Shown here piece by piece: positions 6,940 through 15,368 of a DNA stretch of 64,000 nucleotides. The DNA is from Micromonospora_J zhanjiangensis (GTDB taxonomy: Bacteria; Actinomycetota; Actinomycetes; Mycobacteriales; Micromonosporaceae), in assembly GCF_042650605.1 (NCBI RefSeq), contig NZ_JBHSBN010000009.1:160526-224525 (forward strand). Direction: 5' to 3'. A program made the translations under genes and the position numbers. The notes below the pieces were generated by a model. It worked only from the letters and a program-made list of their open reading frames with translations, did not search any database and was not told where the DNA came from. Positions within the stretch are counted from its first letter, which is position 1, and every line of letters starts with the position of its first letter.

Positions 6940-8121
6940 TCAAGCAGGCGAATCTATCGGCTTCGCGTCGAGCTGTTCGACGTCCGAGATGACCTCACGC
7001 ACGGTCTGATAACGCTTCGCAACGTCATGTGCCGCACACTTCTGCACTATTCGGCTCACTTGGTCGTCGGTCGACTTAAGAGATTCCCTGCCCGTAAAGA
7101 TATAGGATAATATCCAGCCGATTGAATAAATCTCGTTCAGAACCCCATAGCTCTTGAAGTCATGGAGGAGAGGATCGCGGATGGTTCCACGCATCTCCGT
7201 ATGAGTTCGAGTAAATTCTGACGCCTGATCTTTCACTAGACCGAAATCCGACAGCTTCACAAGAACCGCGCCACTTTCATAGACCTTCAGAAGAACGTTC
7301 TGAAGGCTAATGTCACGGTGCAGTAGCTTCTGGCCATGGAGGTAGTTGATCCCGTAAAGGAACTGAAGCGCGATACGCTTCCTAGAGGAAAATGAAAGCT
7401 TGTTGTTTCGTCTGGCAATAAACCCCCTCAACGTATCGTCACAGTACTCCATGCGGTACTCATTCCGCTCCTGGTCGTACTGATACACCTCAAGAACATA
7501 AGGGAAGCTGAGGCGTTTCATGACATCAAATTCCCGCTTGAATCGGAGCAGGTCGCGCTCTTCTATTCCTCGCTTAGCCCGCTTTATTGCGAACTTTACA
7601 CCATAATCGGGGTCGACATAAGAATAGACGATTGCGTAAGAGCCTTGCCCTTCCATTTTTAAACTGACCGCCGATTGGCGCTTCTTTAGGCTCGCAGCCA
7701 TGTCGGACTGCAGGAAGATCGGCTCGTACTTCACGACCATAATTTGCTCAAAGTCATCAGGAATCTTACTCCCGCCGCTGCTAGACAGCCAGGGATCGCA
7801 ACGCCTGATCGCCTCCTTATACCTCTCATCGAGCGCTACTTCAATGCCAGCATGGTTGAGGCCCTGAAGATCTTGGTTCAATTCGTCGATAAGTGCGATA
7901 AGGTCACGACTACTTTCGGCCCAGTAGTGATGGGTACTTCTCGCCCGATCATTAACGCTTTCGAAGTGGCCATTCAGCCGCTCGTGAAGGACCGCGAACA
8001 TATGTCTGAAGTTTTGGTAATCATAAAGCCGCAAGAAAGCCTGCGATGCTTCCTGGGCGGCATACTTTGCTCTGAGATCGTCCAGCATAAATCTTGAAGA
8101 TCTCAGCGCGTCATTCACCAT
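6940..8121 (-). CDS. Ser/Thr protein kinase with novel N-terminal helical domain
   Basis: 393 residues from ATG 8121. Residues 1-155 form a helical region with no recognised domain; 155-385 form a Hanks-type kinase with the ATP lysine in FAIKRAK (about 178), the catalytic HRDISLQN loop (about 268) and the DFG in SDFGLVK (about 294). No transmembrane segment or PASTA repeat, unlike housekeeping Pkn kinases. The frame opens at GTG 8148, but a TACTAT -10 element at 8157-8152 would start the RNA near 8145, favouring 8121. Codon use is markedly AT-rich (many AAA, GAA, ATA), indicating transfer. A signalling role in phage defence is plausible from context but unproven. Confidence 0.85.
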   Translation of the reverse strand: MVNDALRSSRFMLDDLRAKYAAQEASQAFLRLYDYQNFRHMFAVLHERLNGHFESVNDRARSTHHYWAESSRDLIALIDELNQDLQGLNHAGIEVALDERYKEAIRRCDPWLSSSGGSKIPDDFEQIMVVKYEPIFLQSDMAASLKKRQSAVSLKMEGQGSYAIVYSYVDPDYGVKFAIKRAKRGIEERDLLRFKREFDVMKRLSFPYVLEVYQYDQERNEYRMEYCDDTLRGFIARRNNKLSFSSRKRIALQFLYGINYLHGQKLLHRDISLQNVLLKVYESGAVLVKLSDFGLVKDQASEFTRTHTEMRGTIRDPLLHDFKSYGVLNEIYSIGWILSYIFTGRESLKSTDDQVSRIVQKCAAHDVAKRYQTVREVISDVEQLDAKPIDSPA

Positions 8122-8237
8122 CGAGCCACACCAGCCTCTACTCGTCACTCTATAGTAGCCGCTAAGCGGATCGCGGTGATTATACCGGCCCGGACGTCTT
8201 CAAATCCGGATGACCGGTTCTTAGCCTGTGCGGTCAG

Positions 8238-8795
8238 TCAGCTGCCGTGCGCGAGCAGCACGCTCGCGTCGCCCAGGGTGAGCTCGGCGGAGGTGTACGG
8301 GACAGGCACGCGCTCCCCGTGGAGATATTCGACCCTCGTCCGGTATCCGGTCGGGATGGGCCCGGTGTGTTCGTAGATCGCCTCCTGGGTCACCACCCAG
8401 TACACGGGGTAACCGGCCCGACCGTAGAGCCGGGCCTTGACGTTGAGGTCCTGGATCACGGTCTCGTCGGCAACGTCGACCACGAGCAGCACGTCGGCGG
8501 CGTCCCATACCGACAGCCTTGTCCCGACGGTCCCGACGGTCCCGATCGGATCCGCGTCGACCCGACGCACCCAACAGTCGGGGTCGGGCAGGGACTCTCC
8601 CGTCGGCAGCGTCGCGGTCGTTACCCGCGCCCCGGCCCGCGGCAGCAGAGCGAGAAGCTGGCCAACCGTATCGCCGTGCCACGAACCGATCGCTACTCGC
8701 CAGATCTCTCCTTCGACGAGTTCCACCCGGTGGTCGAAGGCACCCGCATCGGACGCCCGCACGAACTCGCTCCGGCTCCATCGGTAGGAAAGCAT
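8238..8795 (-). CDS. Uma2 family (DUF820) endonuclease-like protein
   Basis: 185 residues. The sequence follows the Uma2 plan: VELVEGEIWRV early, GDTVGQLLALL helix, PDPDCWVRRV, then DVLLVVDVADETVIQDLNVKARLYGRAGYPVYWVV. The Asp/Glu and Lys of a PD-(D/E)xK site can be placed in the VDVADE and NVKARLY segments, with Asp in place of the commoner Glu. Uma2 proteins are very numerous in actinomycetes and their substrate is unknown. It starts 4 nt after the nucleotidyltransferase stop and is the last gene of a three-gene operon. Confidence 0.85.
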   Translation of the reverse strand: MLSYRWSRSEFVRASDAGAFDHRVELVEGEIWRVAIGSWHGDTVGQLLALLPRAGARVTTATLPTGESLPDPDCWVRRVDADPIGTVGTVGTRLSVWDAADVLLVVDVADETVIQDLNVKARLYGRAGYPVYWVVTQEAIYEHTGPIPTGYRTRVEYLHGERVPVPYTSAELTLGDASVLLAHGS

Positions 8796-8799
8796 GGGC

Positions 8800-9327
8800 T
8801 CATTCGAACAGTTCGCGGATGACCCCCATGGCCCTCGGCGAGATCACCTCGTCTGGATAGAAGTCCCCGCAGAGGCGGACGGCGTCGTCCACGGTCGTGA
8901 CCTCTGACAGCGCCGCCAAGGTGCGAAGGTCGTCCACATCTCGGGCCCGCGCCGCAAGCGCCTTCATGGCGAAGATGTGCTCTGGTGAGGCCGCCATGAC
9001 GCGTAACCCCGGATGGTCGAAGACCCGCCGCCGCCCCGGATCCTCCTTCCCGGAGACGTACACGCTGGCTTGCTCGTTGAGCCACCACGGAGGCAGCCCC
9101 AGGTCGTCGGCCACCGCCCGCGCCTCGTCGAGGACGACACCGTGCGGAATGAACATCGCATCGACGTCCCTGGTCACCCGCTTGGCATCGTAGGCCAGCG
9201 CCATCGCGGCGCCGCCCACGACAAAGATGTCAGCGACGACGCCGCGGCGAACGAGCCTCTCACCAAGTCGGGTGAACGCACGCTCGAGTTCCACGCGCCC
9301 CATCAGGACGCCGTCGGCCCCTGTCAC
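8800..9327 (-). CDS. nucleotidyltransferase-fold protein (AbiEii/DUF6036-like)
   Basis: 175 residues. The core is a minimal nucleotidyltransferase: FVVGGAAMALAYDAKRVTRDVDAMF (about residues 35-60) supplies the Gly-Gly and the Asp-x-Asp metal ligands, and an MAASPEHIFAMKALAARARDVDDLRTL segment follows, as in AbiEii-type toxins and DUF6036 proteins. Such proteins transfer nucleotides to tRNA or protein in toxin-antitoxin systems. The ATG overlaps the stop of the small upstream gene (ATGA 9327-9324), typical of a TA pair, and a Uma2 gene follows. Confidence 0.8.
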   Translation of the reverse strand: MTGADGVLMGRVELERAFTRLGERLVRRGVVADIFVVGGAAMALAYDAKRVTRDVDAMFIPHGVVLDEARAVADDLGLPPWWLNEQASVYVSGKEDPGRRRVFDHPGLRVMAASPEHIFAMKALAARARDVDDLRTLAALSEVTTVDDAVRLCGDFYPDEVISPRAMGVIRELFE

Positions 9328-9710
9328 GCCGCTGCCAGGTCATGAACGGACAGGTACACACCGTGCTTCCGGAACGCGGCTGGTGCCCACGCCAGCGCGT
9401 CGGCACGGTGGATGGCCAGTTCGGCCGGGAACCAGGCTCGCCGCAGCACCCGTGCCTCAACCCACCCGGGCGGGGCAAGATCAACCTGTGCGAGCAGGTG
9501 CTCCGCGAGTGCCGCGAGCAGCGCATCCCAGCGTTCGTCCCCACACGGCTCAGGCTCGTCCCTCAACAGGTCGACCCTGGTGTCCGCCGGCTCCCACCGG
9601 TACTCCTCCTGGAACTCCCACACCAGCTTCCAGCGGATCTGATCGCTCTCGGCGGACGCGAGACGGGCTGCCAACATGGCCAGGGTCATCGGCTCGTAAC
9701 CAGTACCCAC
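9324..9710 (-). CDS. small hypothetical protein, probable partner of the nucleotidyltransferase
   Basis: 128 residues from 9710, or 121 from the internal ATG at 9689, which begins MTLAMLAARL. It is helical and acidic, with an EFQEEYRWEPADTRVDLL segment, then WDALLAALAEHLL and a C-terminal AWAPAAFRKHGVYLSVHDL. No recognised family. It is first in an operon whose next gene overlaps it by 4 nt, and an 18-bp palindrome lies 62 nt upstream. Position and coupling fit an antitoxin or chaperone-like partner of the nucleotidyltransferase, but no DNA-binding motif is evident. Confidence 0.65.
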   Translation of the reverse strand: MGTGYEPMTLAMLAARLASAESDQIRWKLVWEFQEEYRWEPADTRVDLLRDEPEPCGDERWDALLAALAEHLLAQVDLAPPGWVEARVLRRAWFPAELAIHRADALAWAPAAFRKHGVYLSVHDLAAA

Positions 9711-9771
9711 AGCGTGAACCCCACCTCCGGACCAACAGCATCGCTAACTGCAGATTACCGTCTCCCCCCGC

Positions 9772-9789
9772 TGGTAGACGCGTCTACCA
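9772..9789. promoter_or_regulatory. 18-bp perfect palindrome, candidate operator
   Basis: tggtagacg followed directly by its reverse complement cgtctacca. With no loop it is a poor terminator hairpin, but it has the form of a dimeric repressor site. It lies 62 nt upstream of the first gene of the nucleotidyltransferase/Uma2 operon and 38 nt past the end of the ABC permease gene, so it most likely controls the former. Confidence 0.45.
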
Positions 9790-9826
9790 CCGGCAGAGCT
9801 GCGCCGAGTGGGTGTTGACGGGCCAG

Positions 9827-10627
9827 TCAGTGGCGGTGACGGCGGCGGAAGGTCGTGGCCGCCACCAGCAGGACTGCTACCAGGAACATCGCCGTGCCGA
9901 TCACGTTCACCTGCGGCGGGATCCCCCGCTGCGCCGCCCCCCACACGTACATCGGAAACGTCACCGTCGTCCCGGCGTTGAGGTTGGTCACGATGAAGTC
10001 GTCGAAGGACAGCGAGAACGCCAGCAACCCCGCCGCCACGATCCCCGGCAACAGCAACGGCAGGGTGACCCGCCGAAAGACCTGCCACCCGGTCGCGTAC
10101 AGATCCGCCGCCGCCTCCTCCAACGCCGGGTCCAACCCCGCCAGCCGAGCCTTCACCACGACCACCACGAACGACACGCAGAACGTCACGTGCGCCACCA
10201 GAATCGTCCAGAACCCCTGCGGCACCCCGGCCGCCACGAACAGAGTCAGCAGCGACGACCCGAGCACCACCTCCGGCATCGCCAACGGCGCAAGGATCAG
10301 CGGACCGAGCGCCGACCGGCCACGGAACCGGTAACGAACCAGCGCGTACGCCAGCATCGTGCCGAGCACGGTGGCGACCACCGTGGCCAGGATCCCGATC
10401 TGCACGCTGCGCACCAGCGCGTCACACAGCCCGGCCGCCCCGCACGGATGCCGCCAGTTGTCCAGCGTGAACGCGTGGAAGTCGTACGACAGCCGACTCG
10501 ACGGCCGGTTGAACGACAGCCCGACGACGACGGCGATCGGCAGGAACAGGTAGCCGAGCACCAGCAGCCCGACCCCCAGCACCCAGTGCCCGGCCAGCCA
10601 GCGCCAGACCCGCCGGGCGACACTCAC
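9827..10627 (-). CDS. potC: spermidine/putrescine-type ABC transporter permease (PotC-like)
   Basis: 266 residues starting at GTG 10627, whose GTGA overlaps the PotB stop. Six hydrophobic segments, with the inner-membrane permease motif EEAAADLYATGWQVFRRVTLPLLLPGI (EAA loop) near residue 165, and a FSLSFDDFIVTNLNAG segment characteristic of PotC. It forms the second transmembrane subunit of the importer with PotB and PotA. It is the last gene of a five-gene operon (two binding proteins, ATPase, PotB, PotC). The substrate is polyamine-like by family; the exact ligand is not determinable. Confidence 0.93.
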   Translation of the reverse strand: MSVARRVWRWLAGHWVLGVGLLVLGYLFLPIAVVVGLSFNRPSSRLSYDFHAFTLDNWRHPCGAAGLCDALVRSVQIGILATVVATVLGTMLAYALVRYRFRGRSALGPLILAPLAMPEVVLGSSLLTLFVAAGVPQGFWTILVAHVTFCVSFVVVVVKARLAGLDPALEEAAADLYATGWQVFRRVTLPLLLPGIVAAGLLAFSLSFDDFIVTNLNAGTTVTFPMYVWGAAQRGIPPQVNVIGTAMFLVAVLLVAATTFRRRHRH

Positions 10628-11499
10628 GGTGCGACCCGCGAGAGCGGTTGCGCCGCAGCCCCCCGGGGACGGCGCAGCCAGCCGAGCACGAGGACCAGGA
10701 CGGCCGCCAGCAGCAGGAAGGACAGCGCCGACGCCTGCGGGTAATCCAGCCGGACCAGGTACGCCGAGTCGATGACGTTGCCGACCATGTACTGGTTCGG
10801 GGCGCCGAGCAGTTCGGCGTTGACGTAGTCGCCGGCCGCCGGGATGAAGAACAGCAGCACGCCGGCGACCAGGCCGGGCATGGACAGCGGCAGGGTCACC
10901 CGACGGAACGTGCGCACCGGGCCCGCGTACAGGTCGCCGGCCGCCTCCAGCAGCCGGGGGTCGAGCCGCTCCAGGCTCGCGTACAGCGGCAGCACCAGGA
11001 ACGGCAGGAAGTTGTAGACCAAGCCCGCGACCACCGCCGCCGGGGTGGCCAGCAGCCGGCCGTCCGGCCCGAGCAGGTGTACGGCGCGCAGCGCGCCGAC
11101 CAGCCATCCAGTGTCCGACAGGATCGTCTTCCAGGCCAGCGTGCGGACCAGGAAACTGGTGAACATCGGCGCGACCACGCAGACCAGCAGCAGGTTGCGC
11201 CAGCGTCCGGCCTTGCGGGCGATCGCGTACGCCAGCGGGTAGCCGAGCGCGACGCCGATCAGGGTGGCGGTCCCGGCGTACAGGAAGGACCGGACGAACT
11301 GCGGCCAGTAGGCCCGCAGCGCGGCCGGGTAGTTGCCGACCGCCCAGGTCATCGCGTACCCGTCGGTGAGCGACCCGGCCGGGTCGTACAGGCTCGCGGC
11401 GCCGAGCTGCACCGCCGGCACCGCGAAGAACAGCACCAGCCACCCCACCCCGGGCAACACCAACAGGTACGGCAACAGCCGCCCCCGGCCACCGGTCAC
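10624..11499 (-). CDS. potB: spermidine/putrescine-type ABC transporter permease (PotB-like)
   Basis: 291 residues from a GTG at 11499 that overlaps the ATPase stop (GTGA). The N-terminus enters the membrane at once (LLPYLLVLPGVGWLVLFFAVP), and the EAA loop reads LLEAAGDLYAGPVRTFRRVTLPLSMPG. IPAAGDYVNAELLG near the end is typical of PotB. The longer frame to 11586 would prepend an Arg/Pro-rich stretch that overlaps the ATPase and is rejected. Pairs with PotC. Confidence 0.93.
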   Translation of the reverse strand: MTGGRGRLLPYLLVLPGVGWLVLFFAVPAVQLGAASLYDPAGSLTDGYAMTWAVGNYPAALRAYWPQFVRSFLYAGTATLIGVALGYPLAYAIARKAGRWRNLLLVCVVAPMFTSFLVRTLAWKTILSDTGWLVGALRAVHLLGPDGRLLATPAAVVAGLVYNFLPFLVLPLYASLERLDPRLLEAAGDLYAGPVRTFRRVTLPLSMPGLVAGVLLFFIPAAGDYVNAELLGAPNQYMVGNVIDSAYLVRLDYPQASALSFLLLAAVLVLVLGWLRRPRGAAAQPLSRVAP

Positions 11500-12650
11500 G
11501 CCGGCACCTCGTCCGGATCCAAGGAGGCCGGCTCGACGGAGGCCGGGCCGGTGGAGCGGGGCAGCAGGAAGGCGTGGTCGGGCCACCAGTACGCCTGGAC
11601 CGTAGCGCCGATCGGCCAGCGGTCCGCCGTGACGCCGCTGTTCGGGGCGAACGCGGACAGTTCGGTGCCCCAGCCGGTGCGCAGCAGGTACTCGGTGCCC
11701 ACACCGAGGTAGGACACGTCGGTGACCGTGCCGGCCACCGAATGATGCCCCGACGGGACCTGCTCGACCGTGCCGGTCAGGTGCAGCTTCTCGGGGCGTA
11801 CCCCCAAATGGACCGCGCCCCGGTCGGACCGGGCGCGGGCCGCGGGCACCCGGAACCGCGAGCCGTACGCCCGGACCGGGACCTCGCCGCCGGTCGGGCC
11901 GGCTGCCTCGGCGGGCAGCAGGTTGCAGCGGCCGAGGAAGGTGGCGACGAACGCGGTGGCCGGCAGTTCGTAGAGGTCGGCGGGCGGGCCGAGCTGTTCG
12001 ACCCGGCCGGCGTTCAGGACGGCGACCGTGTCGGCGAGGGTCATGGCCTCTTCCTGGTCGTGGGTGACGTGCAGGAAGGTGACGCCGACCTCGTCCTGGA
12101 CGCGCTTGAGTTCGGTCTGCATCTGCCGGCGCAGCCGCAGGTCCAGCGCGCCGAGCGGTTCGTCGAGCAGCAGCACCCGGGGCTGGTTGACCAGCGCGCG
12201 GGCCAGCGCGACGCGTTGCTGTTCGCCGCCGGAGAGCTGGCCCGGCCGGCGCCGGTCGTAGCCGGCCAGCCGGACCAGTGCCAGCATCCGCCGGACCCGG
12301 CCGGCCACATCCGGTACGCCGCAGCGGCGCAGGCCGAAGGCGACGTTCTCGAAGACGTCCAGGTGCGGGAAGAGCGCGTAGCTCTGGAACACGGTGTTGA
12401 CCGGGCGCCGGTGCGGCGGCAGCCGGGTGAGGTCCCGGTCGCCGAGCAGCACCCGGCCCGCGTCGGGGCGGTCCAGGCCGGCGACCATCCGCAGGGTGGT
12501 GGTCTTGCCGCAGCCGGACGCGCCGAGCAGGGCGAAGAACGAGCCGGCGGGGACGGTGAGGGTGACGTCGTCGACGGCCGTGACCGGGCCGAACCGGCGG
12601 GTGAGGCCGGTCAGCCGGAGGTCGTCGCCGGCTGTCTCGCCGTCGGTCAT
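11496..12650 (-). CDS. potA: spermidine/putrescine-type ABC transporter ATPase (PotA-like)
   Basis: 384 residues from ATG 12650. Walker A GASGCGKTT (about 45), Q-loop FQSYALFPHLDVFEN, signature LSGGEQQRVALARAL, Walker B VLLLDEPLGALD and the switch His in HVTHDQEEAM are all intact. The C-terminal 130 residues form the TOBE-type regulatory region usual for PotA/MalK relatives. Its ATG overlaps the stop of the upstream binding-protein gene (ATGA), and its stop overlaps potB. It energises uptake through PotB/PotC. Confidence 0.95.
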   Translation of the reverse strand: MTDGETAGDDLRLTGLTRRFGPVTAVDDVTLTVPAGSFFALLGASGCGKTTTLRMVAGLDRPDAGRVLLGDRDLTRLPPHRRPVNTVFQSYALFPHLDVFENVAFGLRRCGVPDVAGRVRRMLALVRLAGYDRRRPGQLSGGEQQRVALARALVNQPRVLLLDEPLGALDLRLRRQMQTELKRVQDEVGVTFLHVTHDQEEAMTLADTVAVLNAGRVEQLGPPADLYELPATAFVATFLGRCNLLPAEAAGPTGGEVPVRAYGSRFRVPAARARSDRGAVHLGVRPEKLHLTGTVEQVPSGHHSVAGTVTDVSYLGVGTEYLLRTGWGTELSAFAPNSGVTADRWPIGATVQAYWWPDHAFLLPRSTGPASVEPASLDPDEVPA

Positions 12651-13843
12651 TTGCCGATCACCCGTTGGAACTTCTCCTCGTACGTCTTCTCCTGCGCCTC
12701 GGTCAGCGCCATGAAGACCTTCGACACGGCGAAGGTGTCGTCGTCCGGGAAGACCAGCGGGTTGTCGGCCAGCTTCGGGTCGGTCCTCGCCGCCTCCTCG
12801 CGGGCGCCGCGGACCGGGCAGATGTAGCGCACCGCGGCGGCCACCCGGGCCGCCACCGCCGGGTCGTAGTAGTAGTTGATCAGGCGTTCGGCGTTGGCCC
12901 GGTGGGTGGCGCTGTTCGGCACCAGCAGGTCGTCGGAGTAGAGCATCGATCCGGACTCGGGCGTCACGAACCGGATCTTCGGGTTCTGGGCGGCGAGCTG
13001 GATGATGTCGCCGGACCAGCCGAAGCACGCGGCGATGTCGCCCCGGGCCAGCTCGGGGGCGTAGTCGTTGCCGGTGAACCGGCGGATCTGGCCGGCGCGT
13101 ACCGCCTTGTCGAGCTTGGCCAGCGCCGCGTCGAACTGTTCGTCGGTGAAGTTGGCCGGGTCGTGCCCGTTCGACTGCATGAGCAGGCCCATGGTGTCGC
13201 GCATCTCGGCCAGCAGGGTCACCCGGCCCTTCAGGTCGGGCCGGGTCAGCAGCTCGTCGACGGTCCGGACCTCCCGGGCGACACCGCCGTGGTAGGCCAG
13301 CGCGGCCAGGCCGGACTGCCACGGCACGGCCAGCCGCCCCACCGGGTCGAACGACCGGTTGCGCAGCGCCGGCACCAGGTTCCGCCGTACGTCCGGCAGG
13401 TTGTCCGGGTCGAGTCGTTGCACCCAGCCGAGCCGGATCAGCCGGATGACCATCCAGTCGGTGAGCACGATCAGGTCCCGGTCGATGGACTGGCAGGCGG
13501 CGAGCTGGTTGCGGACCTTGCCGAAGAACTCGTTGTTGTCGTTGATGTCCTCGGTGTAGGTGACCCGGATGCCGGTGGACCGCGCGAAGGCGTCCAGGGT
13601 CGGGCGCTTCGACGGGTCCCGCCCGTCGACGTCGATGTACTGGATCCAGTTGGCGAAGCTGAGCGTCTTCTCCCGGTCGGAGTGGTCCTCCGCGACGCAG
13701 CCGCCGGAGGTGTGCCCGGTGCCCTTGGTGCCGCAGCCGGCCACCCCGCCGCCGGCCGCCAGCGCCGCGACCGCGGCGAGGCCGCCGCGCAGGACGTGCC
13801 GCCGGCTGACCGGCATCCGGCGGTGGGGACGGCGAGGGCGCAT
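12647..13843 (-). CDS. polyamine-type ABC transporter substrate-binding lipoprotein, copy 1 (PotD-like)
   Basis: 398 residues from ATG 13843 with an AGGAG ribosome site. The leader has a twin-arginine-like SRRHVLRGG and a lipobox VAGC with Cys37, so it is an exported lipoprotein, possibly folded before export by Tat. The mature part is a PotD-type periplasmic-binding fold (LSFANWIQYIDVD, VTYTEDINDNNEFFGKV, ACFGWSGDIIQLA, DDLLVPN). It is a close relative of the next upstream gene, including long near-identical DNA stretches, so the pair arose by tandem duplication. Confidence 0.93.
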   Translation of the reverse strand: MRPRRPHRRMPVSRRHVLRGGLAAVAALAAGGGVAGCGTKGTGHTSGGCVAEDHSDREKTLSFANWIQYIDVDGRDPSKRPTLDAFARSTGIRVTYTEDINDNNEFFGKVRNQLAACQSIDRDLIVLTDWMVIRLIRLGWVQRLDPDNLPDVRRNLVPALRNRSFDPVGRLAVPWQSGLAALAYHGGVAREVRTVDELLTRPDLKGRVTLLAEMRDTMGLLMQSNGHDPANFTDEQFDAALAKLDKAVRAGQIRRFTGNDYAPELARGDIAACFGWSGDIIQLAAQNPKIRFVTPESGSMLYSDDLLVPNSATHRANAERLINYYYDPAVAARVAAAVRYICPVRGAREEAARTDPKLADNPLVFPDDDTFAVSKVFMALTEAQEKTYEEKFQRVIGK

Positions 13844-14022
13844 CGCACGGCTCCTGTGAGGGGTCGGTAGCCGCGCCGGGGCCGTTCGGCAGCGCCGGTC
13901 GGCGGGCGGCACGGGGTCGGTTTCGCCGATCGATCGTGGCACGCCACGGCGCCCGTCCCGCTGGCGGGTCGGGCGGACCCTACCGGCGGACCGGCCCGGT
14001 GCTGCCCGGCCGACCGGCCCGG

Positions 14023-15222
14023 TCACCCGCCGGTGACCCGGCGGAACTTCTCCTCGTACGTCTTCTCCTGCTGTTCGGTGAGGGACATGAACAGCTTCGA
14101 CTTCAGCAGCATGGCGTCGTCCGGGAAGATCAGGGGGTTGCGCGCCAGCGCCGGGTCGATTCGTTCCATCTCGTCCCGGGCGCCCACCACCGGGCAGATG
14201 TAGTTGACCGCGGCCGCCAGCCGGGCCGCGGTCGCCGGGTCGTAGTAGTAGTCGATCAGGCGCTCGGCGTTGGCCCGGTGGGTGGACCGGTTGGGCACCA
14301 GCATGTCGTCCGAGAAGATCATCATGCCGGACTCGGGCGTGACGAACCGGATCTTCGGGTCCTCGGCGGCGAGCTGGATGACGTCGCCGGACCAGCCGAA
14401 GCAGGCGGCGATGTCGCCCTTGGCCAGGTCCGGGGCGTAGTCGTTGCCGGTGAACCGGCGGATCTGCCCGTTGCGCACCGCCCGTTGCAGCTTCTCCAGC
14501 GCGAGGTCGAAGTGCCGGTCGGTGAAGTTGGCCGGGTCGTGCCCGTTCGACTGCATGATCAGGCCCATCGTGTCGCGCATCTCGGCCAGCAGGGTGACCC
14601 GGCCCTTCAGGTCCCGCCGGGTGAGCAGCTCGTCGACGGTGCGCACCGCCTTGGTCTCGTGGCCGTTGTAGGCCAGCCCGGCCAGGCCGGACTGCCACGG
14701 GATGGCCAGCCGGTTGTCCCCGTCGAACGACCGGTTGCGCAGCGAGGGCAGCAGGAAGCGCTGCACGTTCGGCATCGCGGCGGTGTCCAGCCGCTGCACC
14801 CAGCCGAGCCGGATCAGCCGGGCCGCGAGCCAGTCGGTGACCACGATGATGTCCCGGTTGATCGACTGGCAGGCGGCGAGTTCGCCGCGCACCTTGCCGA
14901 AGAACTCGGCGTTGTCGTTGATGTCCTCGGTGTACGTCACCCGGATGCCGGTCATCTCCTGGAAGGTCTCCAGGGTCGGCCGCTTGGTCGGGTCCTTGGC
15001 GTCGACGTCGATGTACCGGATCCAGTTGGAGAAGTTCAGCGTCGGCTCCAGGTCGGAGCGGTCCTGGCTCACACAACCGGCCTCGGCCTGTTTCGGCGGC
15101 ACGGCCGCTGTGCCGCAGCCGGCCAGCCCGGCGCCGGTGGACAGGACGGCGGCGGAGGCGAGACCGCCCCGCAGGAAGGCGCGCCGCGACAGGGACGCGG
15201 ACAGGCGGCGGTGGAACACCAT
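14023..15222 (-). CDS. polyamine-type ABC transporter substrate-binding lipoprotein, copy 2 (PotD-like)
   Basis: 399 residues from ATG 15222 with a GAGGAG site. The leader has SRRAFLRGG and a lipobox with Cys36 (LAGC). The mature domain matches copy 1 throughout (NWIRYIDVD, VTYTEDINDNAEFFGKV, CFGWSGDVIQLA, SDDMLVPN). It is the first gene of the transporter operon; a 179-nt gap to copy 1 could hold an internal promoter. Ligand-contacting positions differ in places between the copies, so they may widen the substrate range. The family binds polyamines or related cations. Confidence 0.93.
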   Translation of the reverse strand: MVFHRRLSASLSRRAFLRGGLASAAVLSTGAGLAGCGTAAVPPKQAEAGCVSQDRSDLEPTLNFSNWIRYIDVDAKDPTKRPTLETFQEMTGIRVTYTEDINDNAEFFGKVRGELAACQSINRDIIVVTDWLAARLIRLGWVQRLDTAAMPNVQRFLLPSLRNRSFDGDNRLAIPWQSGLAGLAYNGHETKAVRTVDELLTRRDLKGRVTLLAEMRDTMGLIMQSNGHDPANFTDRHFDLALEKLQRAVRNGQIRRFTGNDYAPDLAKGDIAACFGWSGDVIQLAAEDPKIRFVTPESGMMIFSDDMLVPNRSTHRANAERLIDYYYDPATAARLAAAVNYICPVVGARDEMERIDPALARNPLIFPDDAMLLKSKLFMSLTEQQEKTYEEKFRRVTGG

Positions 15223-15368
15223 GAGGCTCCTCGAAGGGTGTGCCCGGCCGGCCGGGCATCGTCGCCCGCCGTGACCGGACGACGTCGATCAATCCGGCAG
15301 GGGCAGATAGTGACACGAGGGGACGGAACAGAACGAATCCGTCGGGGGCGTACGGACCTTCGTCGAGG

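Noticed and set aside
9827..11704. Fused 625-residue PotB-PotC permease
   Set aside because: The first half is out of frame relative to PotB; the GTGA overlap at 10627 separates two normal permease genes.
13844..15316. Single 889-residue minus-strand frame joining the two binding-protein genes
   Set aside because: The N-terminal part is an out-of-frame reading of the second binding protein; true starts with ribosome sites and lipoprotein leaders lie at 13843 and 15222.
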